A stretch of DNA of 64,000 nt, taken from NCBI RefSeq assembly GCF_007859075.1, contig NZ_VOAK01000011.1:992001-1056000 (forward strand), in the 5' to 3' direction. Position 1 is the first letter of the stretch. Each line of letters opens with the position of its first letter. The notes below the pieces were generated by a model, which was not told the DNA's origin, searched no databases, and saw nothing but the letters and a program-made list of their open reading frames with translations. Shown in pieces: positions 28,528 through 38,609 of the stretch. Position numbers and translations under genes: made by a program. The stretch comes from Gemmobacter aquaticus. GTDB taxonomy: Bacteria; Pseudomonadota; Alphaproteobacteria; Rhodobacterales; Rhodobacteraceae.

Positions 28528-29004
28528 ATGAGCGAATTGGCAGAGCTGGAGCGCAGGATCACCGAGGCATTGGCCCGGATCGATGCGGGAATCACCCGCC
28601 TTGCAGAGGGGGCCACGCAGCCCGCATCCGCAGCGCTGCAAGAGGCGCTCGAGGCCGAGCGCGCGACGAACGCACAGCTGGCAGAGCGACTGAAGGCCCT
28701 GCGCGCCCGTGAGACTCGCGGCGAGATCCCGGCGCTGGAGGCCAAGATCGCCGATCTGACGCGGCAGCTTGACGAGCAGGGGCTGGAGCTTCACCGCATG
28801 CGCAAGTCAACCATCCAGCTGCGCGAGGCGCTGCGCGCGATCACCGAACAGACCGCAGGCAGTGTCGAGGGTAATGTGATCAACAAGGCCATGCTCGCCG
28901 AGCTTGAGGCGCTGCGCGCGGAACGGTCGTCCGAAGCGCAGGAAATGGCCGAGTTGCTGGCCGAGCTTCTGCCGATCATCGAAGGGGAAAAGACCGATGC
29001 CTGA
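28528..29004 (+). CDS. coiled-coil protein encoded upstream of zapA
   Basis: A 158-residue, almost entirely helical acidic protein with heptad-rich segments (ELAELERRITEALARID, LEAERATNAQLAERLKALR, ELEALRAERSSEAQEMAELL). No enzymatic motif. It overlaps zapA by 8 bases, so it is co-translated with this divisome gene. By position and composition it may be a division-associated partner in the manner of ZapB, but sequence similarity to ZapB is not evident. The ATG at 28528 is preceded by an AGGA-like site. Confidence 0.75.
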   Translation: MSELAELERRITEALARIDAGITRLAEGATQPASAALQEALEAERATNAQLAERLKALRARETRGEIPALEAKIADLTRQLDEQGLELHRMRKSTIQLREALRAITEQTAGSVEGNVINKAMLAELEALRAERSSEAQEMAELLAELLPIIEGEKTDA

Positions 29005-29365
29005 GATCGATATCACCATTGGCGGGCGGTCATTCGCCGTGGCCTGCCAGCCGGGCGAAGAGCATTTCCTGCGCACGGCCGCCCAGATGCTGGATGCCGA
29101 GGCCGCGCCCATCGTCACGCAGATGGGGCGTCTGCCAGAGGCGCGTCTGTTGCTGATGGCAGGGCTGATGCTGGCCGATCGCACCGCCGGGATCGAGGAC
29201 GAACTGCGGGTCCTCAAGGCGCGGCTGGCGGAACTCGATGCCCAAGGCCAGCCCGCGCCCGTCCGCATCGAGGTGCCGGTGATCCCGCCGCAGGTTGAAG
29301 AGACAATGGCCGCCCTTGCAGCGCGGGCCGAGGCGCTGGCGGCGCGGCTCGACGGCGAGGCGTGA
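28997..29365 (+). CDS. zapA: cell division protein ZapA
   Basis: A 122-residue ZapA, a small FtsZ-bundling protein that stabilises the Z ring. The N-terminal beta-hairpin PEIDITIGGRSFAVACQPGEE and helix FLRTAAQMLDAEA, then the MLADRTAGIEDELR coiled coil, match the family. It starts with ATG at 28997, inside the end of the upstream coiled-coil gene, with GAAGGGG as ribosome-binding site. It is followed by a strong terminator. Confidence 0.92.
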   Translation: MPEIDITIGGRSFAVACQPGEEHFLRTAAQMLDAEAAPIVTQMGRLPEARLLLMAGLMLADRTAGIEDELRVLKARLAELDAQGQPAPVRIEVPVIPPQVEETMAALAARAEALAARLDGEA

Positions 29366-29384
29366 TTGCCGCTGCCTGAAACGT

Positions 29385-29418
29385 CAAAGGCCGGGCAGGG
29401 TGCCCGGCCTTTTCGTTT
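29385..29418. terminator. bidirectional terminator between zapA and grxD
   Basis: AAAGGCCGGGCA-GGG-TGCCCGGCCTTT, a 12-bp stem with T-run on the plus strand, between convergent genes. Confidence 0.85.
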
Positions 29419-29433
29419 TCAGCGCGACCCGTC

Positions 29434-29793
29434 TCAGGCGTTGGCTTCGCGGATCTTGTCGGCGGCTTCCTTGTTATAGGCGATCCCGCTCTTCTCCAGA
29501 AGCTGATCCAGCTCACCCGAAAGCGTCATCTCGGTCACGATGTCGCAACCGCCGATGAACTCGCCCTTTACATAAAGCTGCGGAATCGTCGGCCAGTCGG
29601 AATAGTCTTTGATCCCCTGACGGATGTCGGCATCGGCCAGAACATTCACATCGGCATATTCAATGCCCATGTAGTTCAGGATGCCCGCAACGCGCGAGGA
29701 AAACCCGCACTGCGGCATCATCTTGGTGCCTTTCATGAAAAGCACAACGTCATTGGTGGTTACTGTTTCGCGGATCTGATCCTGCGCGCTCAT
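29434..29793 (-). CDS. grxD: monothiol glutaredoxin (Grx4/GrxD type)
   Basis: A 119-residue CGFS glutaredoxin: [20 protein letters not shown] active site, [19 protein letters not shown] glutathione-binding loop. Such proteins bind a 2Fe-2S cluster with glutathione and, with BolA, deliver clusters and sense iron. The ATG overlaps the stop of the small protein gene upstream (4 bp), which itself lies just after bolA, so the BolA-Grx pair is encoded together. Confidence 0.97.
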   Translation of the reverse strand: MSAQDQIRETVTTNDVVLFMKGTKMMPQCGFSSRVAGILNYMGIEYADVNVLADADIRQGIKDYSDWPTIPQLYVKGEFIGGCDIVTEMTLSGELDQLLEKSGIAYNKEAADKIREANA

Positions 29794-30116
29794 TGCTTCT
29801 GGTCCTTCCTGCCATGTGCGGCATGGAACCTCGCCGCATAGGTTTCATCGTCCTTGACAGGGGCTACATGGGTCTGAAGCCCGTCTCTGTCCCAAATTTC
29901 GGTCACGGGCCGTTCGCCCAAGGCCGCGTTGCGCTTCATATCGCCCTTGAAGGCGTCGATATCAATGGCCTCTGTTCCGATCGCGCGCGCATTGGGCCGG
30001 GCTGCCGCAAAACGCGCGGCCAAGGGGCGCGACTTTCCGCGCCCAAACACCTGCCCCAGCCAGATCAAGACGACGATGCCGACCAGAACAACCAGAAGCC
30101 ACAGTTTCGGCGTCAC
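29790..30116 (-). CDS. hypothetical single-pass membrane protein between bolA and grxD
   Basis: A 108-residue protein with an N-terminal transmembrane helix ([22 protein letters not shown]) and a basic, soluble tail ([20 protein letters not shown]). Three bases separate it from the bolA stop and four bases overlap grxD, so it is fully embedded in the Fe-S gene pair. Family unknown to me; the conserved place suggests a function linked to cluster delivery or membrane attachment. Confidence 0.8.
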   Translation of the reverse strand: MTPKLWLLVVLVGIVVLIWLGQVFGRGKSRPLAARFAAARPNARAIGTEAIDIDAFKGDMKRNAALGERPVTEIWDRDGLQTHVAPVKDDETYAARFHAAHGRKDQKQ

Positions 30117-30119
30117 CCC

Positions 30120-30362
30120 TTACTCCGGTGCCTTGGTGGTCAGTGCCAGCGCATGCAACTCGCCATGCGCCCCGTCCATCTTGCCTTTCAGGCTGGCATA
30201 GACGGCGCGCTGTTGCTGCACCCGGTTCATACCCTTGAAGCTTGCGTCAATCACCTCGGCCGCCCAGTGATTGCCGTCTCCGGCAAGGTCGGTAATGGTG
30301 ATCTTCGCGTTCGGGAAGCTCTCCCGGATCAGCGCCTCGATATCCTTGCCTTCCATGGGCAT
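30120..30362 (-). CDS. BolA family protein
   Basis: An 80-residue BolA-like protein of the YrbA/BolA2 type, which forms 2Fe-2S heterodimers with CGFS glutaredoxins. The KITITDLAGDGNHWAAEVIDASFKG segment, including the Gly-Asp-Gly-Asn-His turn with its ligand histidine, and the MNRVQQQRAVYASLKGKM helix match the family; a cysteine ligand is absent, as usual for this branch. First in the bolA-membrane protein-grxD unit, downstream of purL. Confidence 0.93.
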   Translation of the reverse strand: MPMEGKDIEALIRESFPNAKITITDLAGDGNHWAAEVIDASFKGMNRVQQQRAVYASLKGKMDGAHGELHALALTTKAPE

Positions 30363-30476
30363 CGGTTGTCTCCTGTCTTGTCACCCAAATCTAGGACGAC
30401 GACAGACCAGCCGCAAGGCAGCGCGACAGGTTCTGCCCACAGTTGTCATGCAATCCCTGGCGGACAGGCCAATGGC

Positions 30477-30499
30477 CGGTGGGGGAATACCCCCCACCG
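30477..30499 (-). terminator. GC-rich hairpin after purL
   Basis: CGGTGGGGG-loop-CCCCCACCG stem (minus strand, one unpaired G next to the loop) about 10 bases after the purL stop. There is no T-run, so it may only slow transcription into bolA. Confidence 0.4.
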
Positions 30500-30508
30500 A
30501 GAGCACCC

Positions 30509-32671
30509 TCAGCCTTCGATCGCCGCAGCGAAGGCACCGCGATAGAGCGTCGAGAGCGCCTCAAGCGGCGCCGTAGCCGAGCCGAGCGTCACGCTGCTGC
30601 CACCGAAACGGCCGACGCGGGTGATTGCGACGCCTGCAGCGATTGCCGCCGCTTCCAGCGCGCGGGCACCGTCTTCGGATGCAGCAACCAGATAGCGGGC
30701 CTGATCCTCGCCAAACAGCGTCGGGATGTCGCCGGCATCAAGCGCGACGCCCAGACCGGCACCTTCGGCCATCTCGAACGCCGCAAGCGCCAGACCACCG
30801 TCCCCGAGGTCCGTCGCGGCACGCACAGATTTGCGATTGGCGCGCAGGAAGTCGCCGTTGCGCTTTTCGGCTTCAAGATCAACCTGCGGGGCATCGCCCG
30901 CCTCGATCCCGAAGGCCTCGGCCAGCAGGGCCGATTGGCCAAGGTGCCCGAAGGTCTCACCGATGACCAGCGCCACATCACCATCCACGGGCTGACCCGC
31001 GATCAGGTCATCAAAGCTGGCAAGGATGCCCACCGCGCCGATGGTCGGCGTCGGCAGGATGGCCGAGCCATCGGTCTCGTTGTAGAGCGAGACGTTGCCC
31101 GAAACGATCGGCATGTCCAGCGCGGCAACGGCTGCGCCGATGCCTTTGATCGCGCCGACGAACTGGCCCATGATCTCGGGCTTTTCGGGGTTGCCGAAGT
31201 TCAGGTTGTCGGTCGTGGCAAGCGGCAGCGCGCCAACGGCCGTCAGGTTGCGATAGGCTTCGGCCACGGCCTGCTTACCGCCCTCAAACGGGTTCGCCTT
31301 TACATAGCGCGGAGTTACGTCGCTGGTGAAGGCCAGCGCTTTGCCGGTGCCATGCACGCGGACGACACCCGCTGCCATGCCGGGGCGAACGACCGTATCG
31401 GCGCCGACCTGGCTGTCATACTGTTCCCACACCCAAGACTTGTGCGCATAGGACGGGCTGCCGATCAGGGCGCGCAGCGCATCGATTGCGCCGATGGCGG
31501 GAACCTCGCCCAGTTGTGCCGGGGCAGGAGTTTCCATCCAGGGGCGGTCGTATTCCGGAGCGTTCGACGACAGCTTCGATAGTGGCAGATCGGCTTTCAC
31601 CTCATTGCCAAGCAGGATCAGAAAGCGATCCTCGGGGATCGTTTCGCCGACGATGGCGAAATCCAGATCCCATTTCTCAAAGATCGCCCGCGCCTCAGCC
31701 TCTTTTTCGGGCTTCAGCACCATGAGCATCCGCTCCTGGCTTTCCGAGAGCATCATCTCGTAGGCCGTCATATGCGCCTCGCGCTGTGGCACGGCATCGA
31801 GGTTGAGCCGGATACCCAGACCGCCCTTGTCGCCCATTTCCACGGCCGAGCAGGTCAGACCCGCAGCGCCCATGTCCTGGATCGAGATCACGGCGCCCGA
31901 TCCCATTAGCTCGAGGCTGGCTTCCAGCAGGCGCTTTTCGGTGAAGGGGTCGCCGACTTGCACGGTAGGGCGTTTTTCCTCGATCGAGTCGTCGAACTCG
32001 GCCGAGGCCATGGTCGCGCCGCCGACGCCATCGCGCCCGGTTTTCGCGCCCAGATAGACGACCGGCATGCCGACGCCGCTGGCGACCGAATAGAAGATCT
32101 TGTCGCTGTCGGCGATGCCCGCCGCGAAGGCGTTCACCAGACAGTTGCCGTTATAGCTGCGATGAAAGCGTACCTCGCCGCCGACGGTCGGCACGCCAAA
32201 GGCGTTGCCATAGGCGCCGATCCCCTCGACCACACCTTTGACCAGATGCGCGGTTTTGGGGTGAGACGGCACGCCGAAAGACAGCGCATTCATCGCCGCG
32301 ATGGGGCGCGCGCCCATGGTGAAAACGTCACGCAGGATACCGCCCACGCCGGTTGCCGCACCCTGATGGGGCTCGATGTACGAGGGGTGGTTGTGGCTTT
32401 CCATCTTGAAGATGACGGCCTGACCATCGCCGATATCGACCACGCCCGCATTCTCGCCCGGGCCGCAAATCACCTGCGGGCCGGTGGTCGGCAGTGTGCG
32501 CAGCCATTTCTTCGACGACTTGTACGAGCAGTGCTCGTTCCACATGGCCGAAAAGATGCCAAGCTCGGTAAATGTGGGTTCACGCCCGATGATGTCGAGG
32601 ATGCGCTGATACTCGTCGGGCTTGAGGCCATGCGATGCGATCAGCTCGGGGGTGATTGCGGGTTCGGTCAT
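30509..32671 (-). CDS. purL: phosphoribosylformylglycinamidine synthase subunit PurL
   Basis: A 720-residue small-type PurL, the ATP-dependent synthetase that works with PurQ and PurS in de novo purine synthesis. Hallmarks are [21 protein letters not shown], the [25 protein letters not shown] catalytic loop and [14 protein letters not shown]. The ATG at 32671 ([11 protein letters not shown]) has GAGGGAA upstream; the frame stays open nine codons further. Followed by bolA and grxD on the same strand, the usual neighbours in this family. Confidence 0.97.
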   Translation of the reverse strand: MTEPAITPELIASHGLKPDEYQRILDIIGREPTFTELGIFSAMWNEHCSYKSSKKWLRTLPTTGPQVICGPGENAGVVDIGDGQAVIFKMESHNHPSYIEPHQGAATGVGGILRDVFTMGARPIAAMNALSFGVPSHPKTAHLVKGVVEGIGAYGNAFGVPTVGGEVRFHRSYNGNCLVNAFAAGIADSDKIFYSVASGVGMPVVYLGAKTGRDGVGGATMASAEFDDSIEEKRPTVQVGDPFTEKRLLEASLELMGSGAVISIQDMGAAGLTCSAVEMGDKGGLGIRLNLDAVPQREAHMTAYEMMLSESQERMLMVLKPEKEAEARAIFEKWDLDFAIVGETIPEDRFLILLGNEVKADLPLSKLSSNAPEYDRPWMETPAPAQLGEVPAIGAIDALRALIGSPSYAHKSWVWEQYDSQVGADTVVRPGMAAGVVRVHGTGKALAFTSDVTPRYVKANPFEGGKQAVAEAYRNLTAVGALPLATTDNLNFGNPEKPEIMGQFVGAIKGIGAAVAALDMPIVSGNVSLYNETDGSAILPTPTIGAVGILASFDDLIAGQPVDGDVALVIGETFGHLGQSALLAEAFGIEAGDAPQVDLEAEKRNGDFLRANRKSVRAATDLGDGGLALAAFEMAEGAGLGVALDAGDIPTLFGEDQARYLVAASEDGARALEAAAIAAGVAITRVGRFGGSSVTLGSATAPLEALSTLYRGAFAAAIEG

Positions 32672-32927
32672 GGCTTCCCTCGTCTCTCTGGCCAGCATGC
32701 CGCCTCATATGGCAATCGGCGGGGCCATGAAAGATGTGGCGCGGCCTTTGTGGGCAGTTTTTCTTGTGGGTATGCGCGGATTTCGGGCTTTGCCCGTCGG
32801 TCTATGCCACCAGCTTGCTTAGGTGCCTGAGTCGCGCAGCTGTGCTGCAAGCTGCGCCTCGATTGCGGGCAAAGTGGTTTCTGCGCTGCCGCATCGCTAG
32901 GCGCGAAAAGAAAATTCGATCAAAACC

Positions 32928-33010
32928 AAAAAAAAGGCCGAGCAGAAGCTCGGCCCAAGTCCAACAGGGAGGTATAAAGGAAGCAGGAGAATTCTCAACC
33001 ACCGCCTTCG
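32928..33010 (-). ncRNA. candidate small RNA between purL and a LysR gene
   Basis: The 530-base gap 32672-33201 has no convincing gene. On the minus strand it contains a promoter-like TTGCAC-17 bp-TACATC (33017-33045) and, about 70 bases downstream of the implied start, a very strong terminator (GGCCGAGC-TTCT-GCTCGGCC plus eight T, 32928-32955). The transcript would be about 80 nt. Between a GAGAATTCTC palindrome and the terminator stem it has unpaired C/U-rich stretches (CTCCTGCTTCC and ACCTCCC) able to pair with Shine-Dalgarno sequences, a feature of alphaproteobacterial trans-acting sRNAs. No homology to a named sRNA is claimed. Confidence 0.4.
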
Positions 33011-33016
33011 AGGACG

Positions 33017-33045
33017 GATGTAGGCGCGTGGGCGATTCAGTGCAA
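33017..33045 (-). promoter_or_regulatory. promoter of the candidate sRNA
   Basis: -35 TTGCAC (33040-33045), 17-bp spacer, -10 TACATC (33017-33022), reading leftwards. Confidence 0.4.
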
Positions 33046-33142
33046 GGGAATACCTGCTGCACCTGCAGCATGCCCGCCATGCGTGCGGCGCATGGCTATT
33101 TCGCTGCGAAGTTTTCCTCCCGCCCAATTGGTGTGCGGCAAC

Positions 33143-33170
33143 GAAAAAAGGTGGCGCTTTGGCCACCTTC
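33143..33170 (-). terminator. terminator of the LysR gene
   Basis: AAGGTGGC-CAAAGC-GCCACCTT stem followed by T residues on the minus strand. Confidence 0.75.
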
Positions 33171-33201
33171 TTCGTCAGTGCTTCCCATCGTTCAGATGAG
33201 G

Positions 33202-34095
33202 TCAGGTCGTATGGGTCTTGCGGAACTCAGAGATCTCTTCCGTCACGAAATCGCGGAAGGCGGCAACGCGTTTTGAATGCCGCAACTCCTCGGGGTAGGC
33301 CAGAAACACCGGAACCTCGTTCGATTCGACTTCCGGAAGCACGCGGACGAGGTGCGGAAAGTCTTCGGTGATGTAGTCGGGCATGACGCCGATGCCGACA
33401 TGGTTCAGCACACCTTGCAACACGCCGAAATAGTTGTTCACGGTCAGCGTCGAGGGGATGTCGTGGCTCAGAAGCTGCGCGACAAGCAGCGCGCCGGCCG
33501 CGACCTGCGGTGTGCCCGCATGCTGGCAGATCAGGCGATGGGCGCTGAAATCCTCCATCGTCTCGGGCGTGCCATGTTCTGCGAGGTATTCGGGTGACGC
33601 ATAGAGCCGCATCTTGATGTTCATCAGGCGGCGACGGATCAGATCGGCCTGGCTCGGCTCTTTCATCCGGATTGCGACATCGGCCTCGCGCATGGGCAGG
33701 TCAAGCACGCGCTCTTCCAGCATCATGTCGATCTTCAGGGCCGGATACTTGCGGTAAAGCTTGGCCAGTCGCGGTGCGAGCCAGAGCGTGCCGAAGCCCG
33801 TCGTCGTCGTGACGCGAAGCTCGCCGAACACTTCATCCTCACTGTCGCGGATGCGCGCTGCAGTGGCGTCCAGCCGTTTGACCATCGCGGTTGTCGCATC
33901 AAACAGCAACTCACCCTGCTCTGTCAGAATCAGCCCGCGTGCATGCCGGTGAAACAGCGTGACGTTCAGGCTTTCTTCAAGCGCGCGGATCTGTCGCGAT
34001 ACGGCAGACTGGCTCAGATGCAGGGTGTCGCCTGCATGGGTCAGGCTGCCCGCATCCGCCACCGCGTGAAATATTCTGAGCTTGTCCCAATCCAT
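33202..34095 (-). CDS. LysR family transcriptional regulator, divergent from indolepyruvate oxidoreductase
   Basis: A 297-residue LysR-type regulator with the N-terminal helix-turn-helix (MDWDKLRIFHAVADAGSLTH then LSQSAVSRQIRALEESL) and effector domain from about residue 90 (VFGELRVTTTTGFGTLWLAPRL). The ATG at 34095 fits the family. Divergent from the oxidoreductase gene, with a perfect palindrome containing a T-N11-A LysR box between them. The inducer is not known; aromatic amino acids or their keto acids are plausible. Confidence 0.93.
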   Translation of the reverse strand: MDWDKLRIFHAVADAGSLTHAGDTLHLSQSAVSRQIRALEESLNVTLFHRHARGLILTEQGELLFDATTAMVKRLDATAARIRDSEDEVFGELRVTTTTGFGTLWLAPRLAKLYRKYPALKIDMMLEERVLDLPMREADVAIRMKEPSQADLIRRRLMNIKMRLYASPEYLAEHGTPETMEDFSAHRLICQHAGTPQVAAGALLVAQLLSHDIPSTLTVNNYFGVLQGVLNHVGIGVMPDYITEDFPHLVRVLPEVESNEVPVFLAYPEELRHSKRVAAFRDFVTEEISEFRKTHTT

Positions 34096-34196
34096 CCCGC
34101 AACTCTCGACCTTTTTTCTACCGCTAACATTTCCGACCCTACATAGTAACGAGAATGCGCGAGTAAATGCCCAAGTGTCGCAAATTTCCCGCTTTG

Positions 34197-34217
34197 TAGG
34201 TCAGCAATTTTGACCTA
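34197..34217. promoter_or_regulatory. perfect 21-bp palindrome between the LysR and oxidoreductase genes
   Basis: TAGGTCA-N7-TGACCTA, a perfect inverted repeat 40-60 bases before the oxidoreductase start; TCA...TGA at its core satisfies the T-N11-A LysR-box rule. Likely operator for the divergent LysR protein. Confidence 0.6.
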
Positions 34218-34255
34218 ATATGGACATATGTTCGTTTTGCAAGGGGAGGTGCACG

Positions 34256-37200
34256 ATGAGCAGGCAAGATGTGATCCGTCAGGGCGTTTCGCTGGCGGAC
34301 AGATATGACCTGAACAAATCGCCGGTCCTGCTGAACGGAACTCAGGCTCTGGTGCGTCTGATGCTGATGCAAAAGGCGCGTGATCGGGCGGCAGGGCTGA
34401 ACACGGCAGGCTATTGCTCGGGCTATCGCGGTTCTCCGCTTGGCAATGTGGACATGACGATGGCGCGGGCGCAAACCGCGCTTCAGGCCGCCGATATCCT
34501 GTTCCAGCCGGGATTGAACGAGGATCTGGCCGCCACGGCTATCTGGGGCACTCAGCAGGCAGAGTTGCGGGGCGAGGGGCGCTTTGATGGCGTATTCGCG
34601 CTCTGGTATGGCAAGGGGCCGGGCGTAGACCGGTCGGGCGATGTGATGCGCCATGCCAATATGGCGGGAACCAGCCGTTTCGGCGGGGTCCTGATGGCCA
34701 TGGGCGATGACCATACCGGCGAAAGCTCATCAGTGCTGCACCAGTCGGACTGGGCGATGGTCGACGCCTACATGCCGGTTGTCAGCCCGGCAGGCGTGCA
34801 AGAGGTGCTGGATTACGGCCTCTATGGCTGGGCCATGAGCCGCTATTCAGGCCTCTGGGTTGGTCTCAAGACGATGAAGGACACGGTCGAGGCCACAGCG
34901 GTGGTGGACGGCAACCCGCACCGACTGTCGTTTGTGACGCCGGATTTTGTCATGCCGCCGGGCGGGCTGAACATCCGTCTGGGTGACACCCCGGTCGCGC
35001 AGGAAGCGCGCATGATCGACTACAAACGGTTCGCGGCCGAGGCGTTTTCGCATGCGAACAAGATGGACAAGCGGATCTGGGGCAGACCAGGGGCCAAGAT
35101 CGGCTTTGTTGCGGCGGGCAAGAACTGGCTCGACCTCACCCACGCGCTCAGCCTGCTTGGCATCGACGCGCGCGAGGCGGATCGACTGGGACTGACAACC
35201 TACAAGGTGGGCCAGACCTTCCCGCTGGACATGAAGGGGTTTCATGATTGGGCCGAAGGGCTGGAGGCCATCGTCGTCGTCGAGGAAAAGCGAAAGCTGA
35301 TCGAGGTGCAGGTCAAGGAGGCGATCTTTGACGATCGCCGTGGCCGGCGTGTTCTGGGCTGGCACCACGACCGTACACATGCAGAACTGTTCCCCACCCG
35401 TCATGCGTTGGACCCGCTGCATATCGCCGAAAAGATCGGCGGAATCCTCATCGAAGAAGGGCGCGGAACCGAGGCGGTAAAAGCCGGTCTCGCCCGCATC
35501 TCTGATGCACTGCGCGCCGATAACGCCCGCGATCTTGCGGCGCGGCTGCCCTATTTCTGCTCGGGTTGCCCGCACAACACCTCGACCCGGCTGCCCGAAG
35601 GTGCGCGCGCTTATGCCGGGATCGGCTGTCACTATATGGTGCAGTGGATGGACCGCGAGACCAGCGGCTTTACCCAGATGGGGGGCGAGGGCGCGAACTG
35701 GATGGGCGAGGCGCCATTTTCGAAACGTCCCCATGTGTTTCAGAACCTGGGCGATGGCACCTATAACCACTCGGGCGTTCAGGCGATCCGTGCGGCTTTG
35801 GCAGCGGGCACCAACATCACCTACAAGATCCTGTTCAACGATGCCGTCGCCATGACCGGAGGGCAGACGAACGAAGGTGGACTGACTGCCGACCGCATCG
35901 CGCGCGAGGTGCTCGCCATGGGTGTTCCACGGGTTGCCCTTGTCCACGACCCGAAAGAGGGGCTGGACCTGTCGAAGTTCCCTGCCGAGGTCACGCGCCA
36001 TACGCGGGATGAGCTTCAGACCGTTCAGCAGGATCTGAGCCGCAGCAAGGGCGTCTCTGTCCTGATTTACGTGCAGACTTGTGCGGCAGAAAAGCGTCGT
36101 CGGCGCAAAAAGGGTGCGTTCCCCGACATCGACCGCCGTGTCTTCATCAATACCGATGTCTGCGAAGGATGCGGCGATTGCGGGGTGCAGTCGAACTGCG
36201 TCTCGATCGTGCCGGTGGAAACGGAACTTGGCCGCAAGCGTGCGATCGACCAATCGTCCTGCAACAAGGATTTCAGTTGTCTCAAGGGCTTCTGCCCGTC
36301 TTTTGTCACGCTCGAAGGTGCAAAGCCCCGCAAGGCCGAGGGGCTGGCACTCGACTTGCCAGCGTTGCCTGATCCGGTTTTGCCGATGATCCGGGGGACA
36401 CATAACACTGTCATCACCGGTGTCGGCGGAACGGGTGTCGTGACCATCGGTGCGGTATTGGCGATGGCAGCCCATCTCGACGGCAAGGGCGTCGGCATGA
36501 TGGAGATGGCGGGCCTTGCGCAAAAAGGGGGCGCGGTTCATATTCACTGCAGGATTGCCGAGCAACCATCTGATATATCAGCCATTCGTGTCGCGGTTGG
36601 AGAGGCCGATGCCGTGATCGGCGGAGATCTCGTGGTGACGGCCGGGGCGAAGACCATTGGCCTCATGACCTCGGGCCGCACGCAGGCTGTGGTGAACGAC
36701 CACGAAATCGTCACCGGAGAGTTCACGCGGAATACCGAATTTCGTATCCCGTCCAGTGATTTGCGGATCGCGCTTCAAGCACGTCTGCGTGATGGGGTGC
36801 ATTTCCTAGATGCGTCGGAATTCGCAAGGGTCGCGCTTGGGGACTCGATCTTCTCCAACATGGTGCTTCTGGGCATGGCGTGGCAGGCTGGTCTTGTTCC
36901 ACTGTCGGAAGCCGCGATCCGCGAGGCGGTGCGCCTGAACGGGGCCGGGGTCGAGGCGAACCTGCGCGCCTTTGATCTGGGACGTTGGGCGCAGCATGAT
37001 CCGGCCGCTGCACGGGCGCTGATGGTGCCCAAGGTTGCAGCACCGGTTGATCCCATCGCGTTCCGGGTCGACCATCTGCGGAAGTGGCAGGACGATGCGC
37101 TGGCAGAGCGTTACTTGCAGCGTGTGAAATCGGTGCCCGAGGCGCTGCGTCTGCCGGTCGCCAAAGGGTACCACAAGCTGCTGGCCTACAAGGATGAATA

Positions 37201-37660
37201 CGAGGTCGCGAGGTTGCACCTGCAAACCGTTGAAAAAGCGCAGGAACAGCTTTCTGGCGAATTTCGCCCCGTCTTCCACCTCGCGCCCCCCATCCTCGGT
37301 GGTACCGGCCCCGATGGTCGGCCGAAGAAGCGAGAGTTCGGGCCGTGGATGTTGCCTATCTTCCGACTGCTGGCCCGGATGAAATGGCTGCGCGGCACCG
37401 CGCTCGATCCCTTCGCGCGGCATCCGGAACGCAAGATGGAGCGGGCGTTGATCGCGCAGTATGAGGCCGACCTTGAGACGCTGCTGCCGCTGCTTTCGCC
37501 CGCAACCGAAAGCGCGTTGAAGGAACTGGCCGAGCTTCCCTTGACGATCCGTGGCTATGGCCCGGTGAAAGAGGCCAATGCGGCCAAGGCTGCGAAACGT
37601 CGGGATGAGCTGATTGCCATCATCCGGGCTGGCGGTGCGGCCCCGCGACTGGCCGCTTGA
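34256..37660 (+). CDS. indolepyruvate ferredoxin oxidoreductase, fused alpha-beta type
   Basis: A 1134-residue fused 2-oxoacid:ferredoxin oxidoreductase that oxidatively decarboxylates arylpyruvates from aromatic amino acid breakdown. Order: an IorA-like thiamine-diphosphate region (about 20-610; [15 protein letters not shown] start, [12 protein letters not shown] ThDP site), a ferredoxin-like cysteine cluster ([19 protein letters not shown] and [15 protein letters not shown]), then an IorB-like domain from about 700 ([34 protein letters not shown]) and a C-terminal family-specific region. The ATG at 34256 follows AAGGGGAGG. Divergent from a LysR gene. Confidence 0.94.
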   Translation: MSRQDVIRQGVSLADRYDLNKSPVLLNGTQALVRLMLMQKARDRAAGLNTAGYCSGYRGSPLGNVDMTMARAQTALQAADILFQPGLNEDLAATAIWGTQQAELRGEGRFDGVFALWYGKGPGVDRSGDVMRHANMAGTSRFGGVLMAMGDDHTGESSSVLHQSDWAMVDAYMPVVSPAGVQEVLDYGLYGWAMSRYSGLWVGLKTMKDTVEATAVVDGNPHRLSFVTPDFVMPPGGLNIRLGDTPVAQEARMIDYKRFAAEAFSHANKMDKRIWGRPGAKIGFVAAGKNWLDLTHALSLLGIDAREADRLGLTTYKVGQTFPLDMKGFHDWAEGLEAIVVVEEKRKLIEVQVKEAIFDDRRGRRVLGWHHDRTHAELFPTRHALDPLHIAEKIGGILIEEGRGTEAVKAGLARISDALRADNARDLAARLPYFCSGCPHNTSTRLPEGARAYAGIGCHYMVQWMDRETSGFTQMGGEGANWMGEAPFSKRPHVFQNLGDGTYNHSGVQAIRAALAAGTNITYKILFNDAVAMTGGQTNEGGLTADRIAREVLAMGVPRVALVHDPKEGLDLSKFPAEVTRHTRDELQTVQQDLSRSKGVSVLIYVQTCAAEKRRRRKKGAFPDIDRRVFINTDVCEGCGDCGVQSNCVSIVPVETELGRKRAIDQSSCNKDFSCLKGFCPSFVTLEGAKPRKAEGLALDLPALPDPVLPMIRGTHNTVITGVGGTGVVTIGAVLAMAAHLDGKGVGMMEMAGLAQKGGAVHIHCRIAEQPSDISAIRVAVGEADAVIGGDLVVTAGAKTIGLMTSGRTQAVVNDHEIVTGEFTRNTEFRIPSSDLRIALQARLRDGVHFLDASEFARVALGDSIFSNMVLLGMAWQAGLVPLSEAAIREAVRLNGAGVEANLRAFDLGRWAQHDPAAARALMVPKVAAPVDPIAFRVDHLRKWQDDALAERYLQRVKSVPEALRLPVAKGYHKLLAYKDEYEVARLHLQTVEKAQEQLSGEFRPVFHLAPPILGGTGPDGRPKKREFGPWMLPIFRLLARMKWLRGTALDPFARHPERKMERALIAQYEADLETLLPLLSPATESALKELAELPLTIRGYGPVKEANAAKAAKRRDELIAIIRAGGAAPRLAA

Positions 37661-37666
37661 CGCGCG

Positions 37667-37693
37667 AATGGCCGGTGGATTTCCCCGGCCATT
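37667..37693 (+). terminator. hairpin after the oxidoreductase gene
   Basis: AATGGCCGG / CCGGCCATT perfect 9-bp stem just after the stop, followed by only a short T/C stretch. Confidence 0.5.
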
Positions 37694-37766
37694 GCCCTTA
37701 AGTGCATTGGGTAAGTTGGCCCGTGGCAAACGACTCGGGCCCGACACCCGAAAACAGGGGGCAGGC

Positions 37767-38579
37767 ATGGCGGTTGGCGTTTTCGATTCTGGTCTGGGCG
37801 GTCTGACCGTGCTGGATGCCGTGGCGCGCAGGTTGCCGGATGTGCCCTTTGTCTATTTCGGGGACAATGCCCATGCGCCTTACGGTGTGCGCACGCATGA
37901 CGACATCTTCAACCTGACTTGTGCTGCGACCGAACGGTTGTGGGCGGAGGGCTGTGATCTGGTGATCCTGGCCTGCAATACCGCCAGTGCCGCGGCGCTT
38001 AAACGCATGCAGGAATCCTGGGTACCCCGGGACAAGCGGGTGCTTGGCGTCTTTGTCCCGTTGATCGAGGCATTGACCGAGCGGCAATGGGGAGACAACA
38101 GCCCGCCGCGCGAAGTGGCGGTCAAGCATGTGGCGCTGTTTGCAACGCCCGCGACCGTGGCGAGCCGTGCATTCCAGCGGGAACTTGCGTTCCGGGCGAT
38201 CGGAGTTGACGTCGAGGCGCAGCCCTGTGGCGGGGTGGTTGATGCGATCGAGCAGGGGGACGAGATCCTCGCCGAGGCCCTGGTGAAGTCGCATGTAGAG
38301 GCGCTGAAGCGGCGGATGCCGCATCCGCAGGCCGCAATCCTTGGCTGCACGCACTATCCGCTGATGCAGGATGCCTTCCAGCAGGCGCTTGGGGCTGAGG
38401 TCAAGGTCTTCAGCCAGGCCAATCTCGTGGCCGAAAGCCTTGCCGACTATCTGACGCGCCATCCCGAGTTCATCGGGCCCGGCAAGACCTCAAAGTTCCT
38501 GACGACGGGTGATCCGGCCAGCGTTTCATCCAAAGCCACGCAGTTCTTGCGACGCAAGATCGCATTCGAAGCTGCCTGA
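37767..38579 (+). CDS. murI: glutamate racemase
   Basis: A 270-residue cofactor-independent racemase that makes D-glutamate for peptidoglycan. The two catalytic cysteines are in [12 protein letters not shown] and [10 protein letters not shown]; the N-terminus [17 protein letters not shown] and [11 protein letters not shown] are diagnostic. The ATG at 37767 has GGGGGCAGG ahead; the long open frame upstream (from 37614) overlaps the preceding gene and is spurious. Thirty bases ahead of argC. Confidence 0.96.
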   Translation: MAVGVFDSGLGGLTVLDAVARRLPDVPFVYFGDNAHAPYGVRTHDDIFNLTCAATERLWAEGCDLVILACNTASAAALKRMQESWVPRDKRVLGVFVPLIEALTERQWGDNSPPREVAVKHVALFATPATVASRAFQRELAFRAIGVDVEAQPCGGVVDAIEQGDEILAEALVKSHVEALKRRMPHPQAAILGCTHYPLMQDAFQQALGAEVKVFSQANLVAESLADYLTRHPEFIGPGKTSKFLTTGDPASVSSKATQFLRRKIAFEAA

Positions 38580-38609
38580 TACGTCAATTCCATCTCGGAA
38601 CATGCTGAA

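Noticed and set aside
29366-29433. 6S RNA after zapA
   Set aside because: In many bacteria 6S RNA follows zapA, but here only a terminator fits in the 68 bases before grxD.
32745-33166. Possible small proteins in the gap between purL and the LysR gene
   Set aside because: Several short frames exist, but none has a good ribosome-binding site or coding pattern; an sRNA explains the terminator better.
34116-34129. Possible fifth LacI-type box near the LysR/oxidoreductase promoter
   Set aside because: Only 11 of 14 positions fit and one half is poor; not strong enough to list.
34847-36565. A 572-codon minus-strand frame inside the oxidoreductase gene
   Set aside because: Antisense shadow: the plus strand has intact ThDP and Fe-S motifs throughout.
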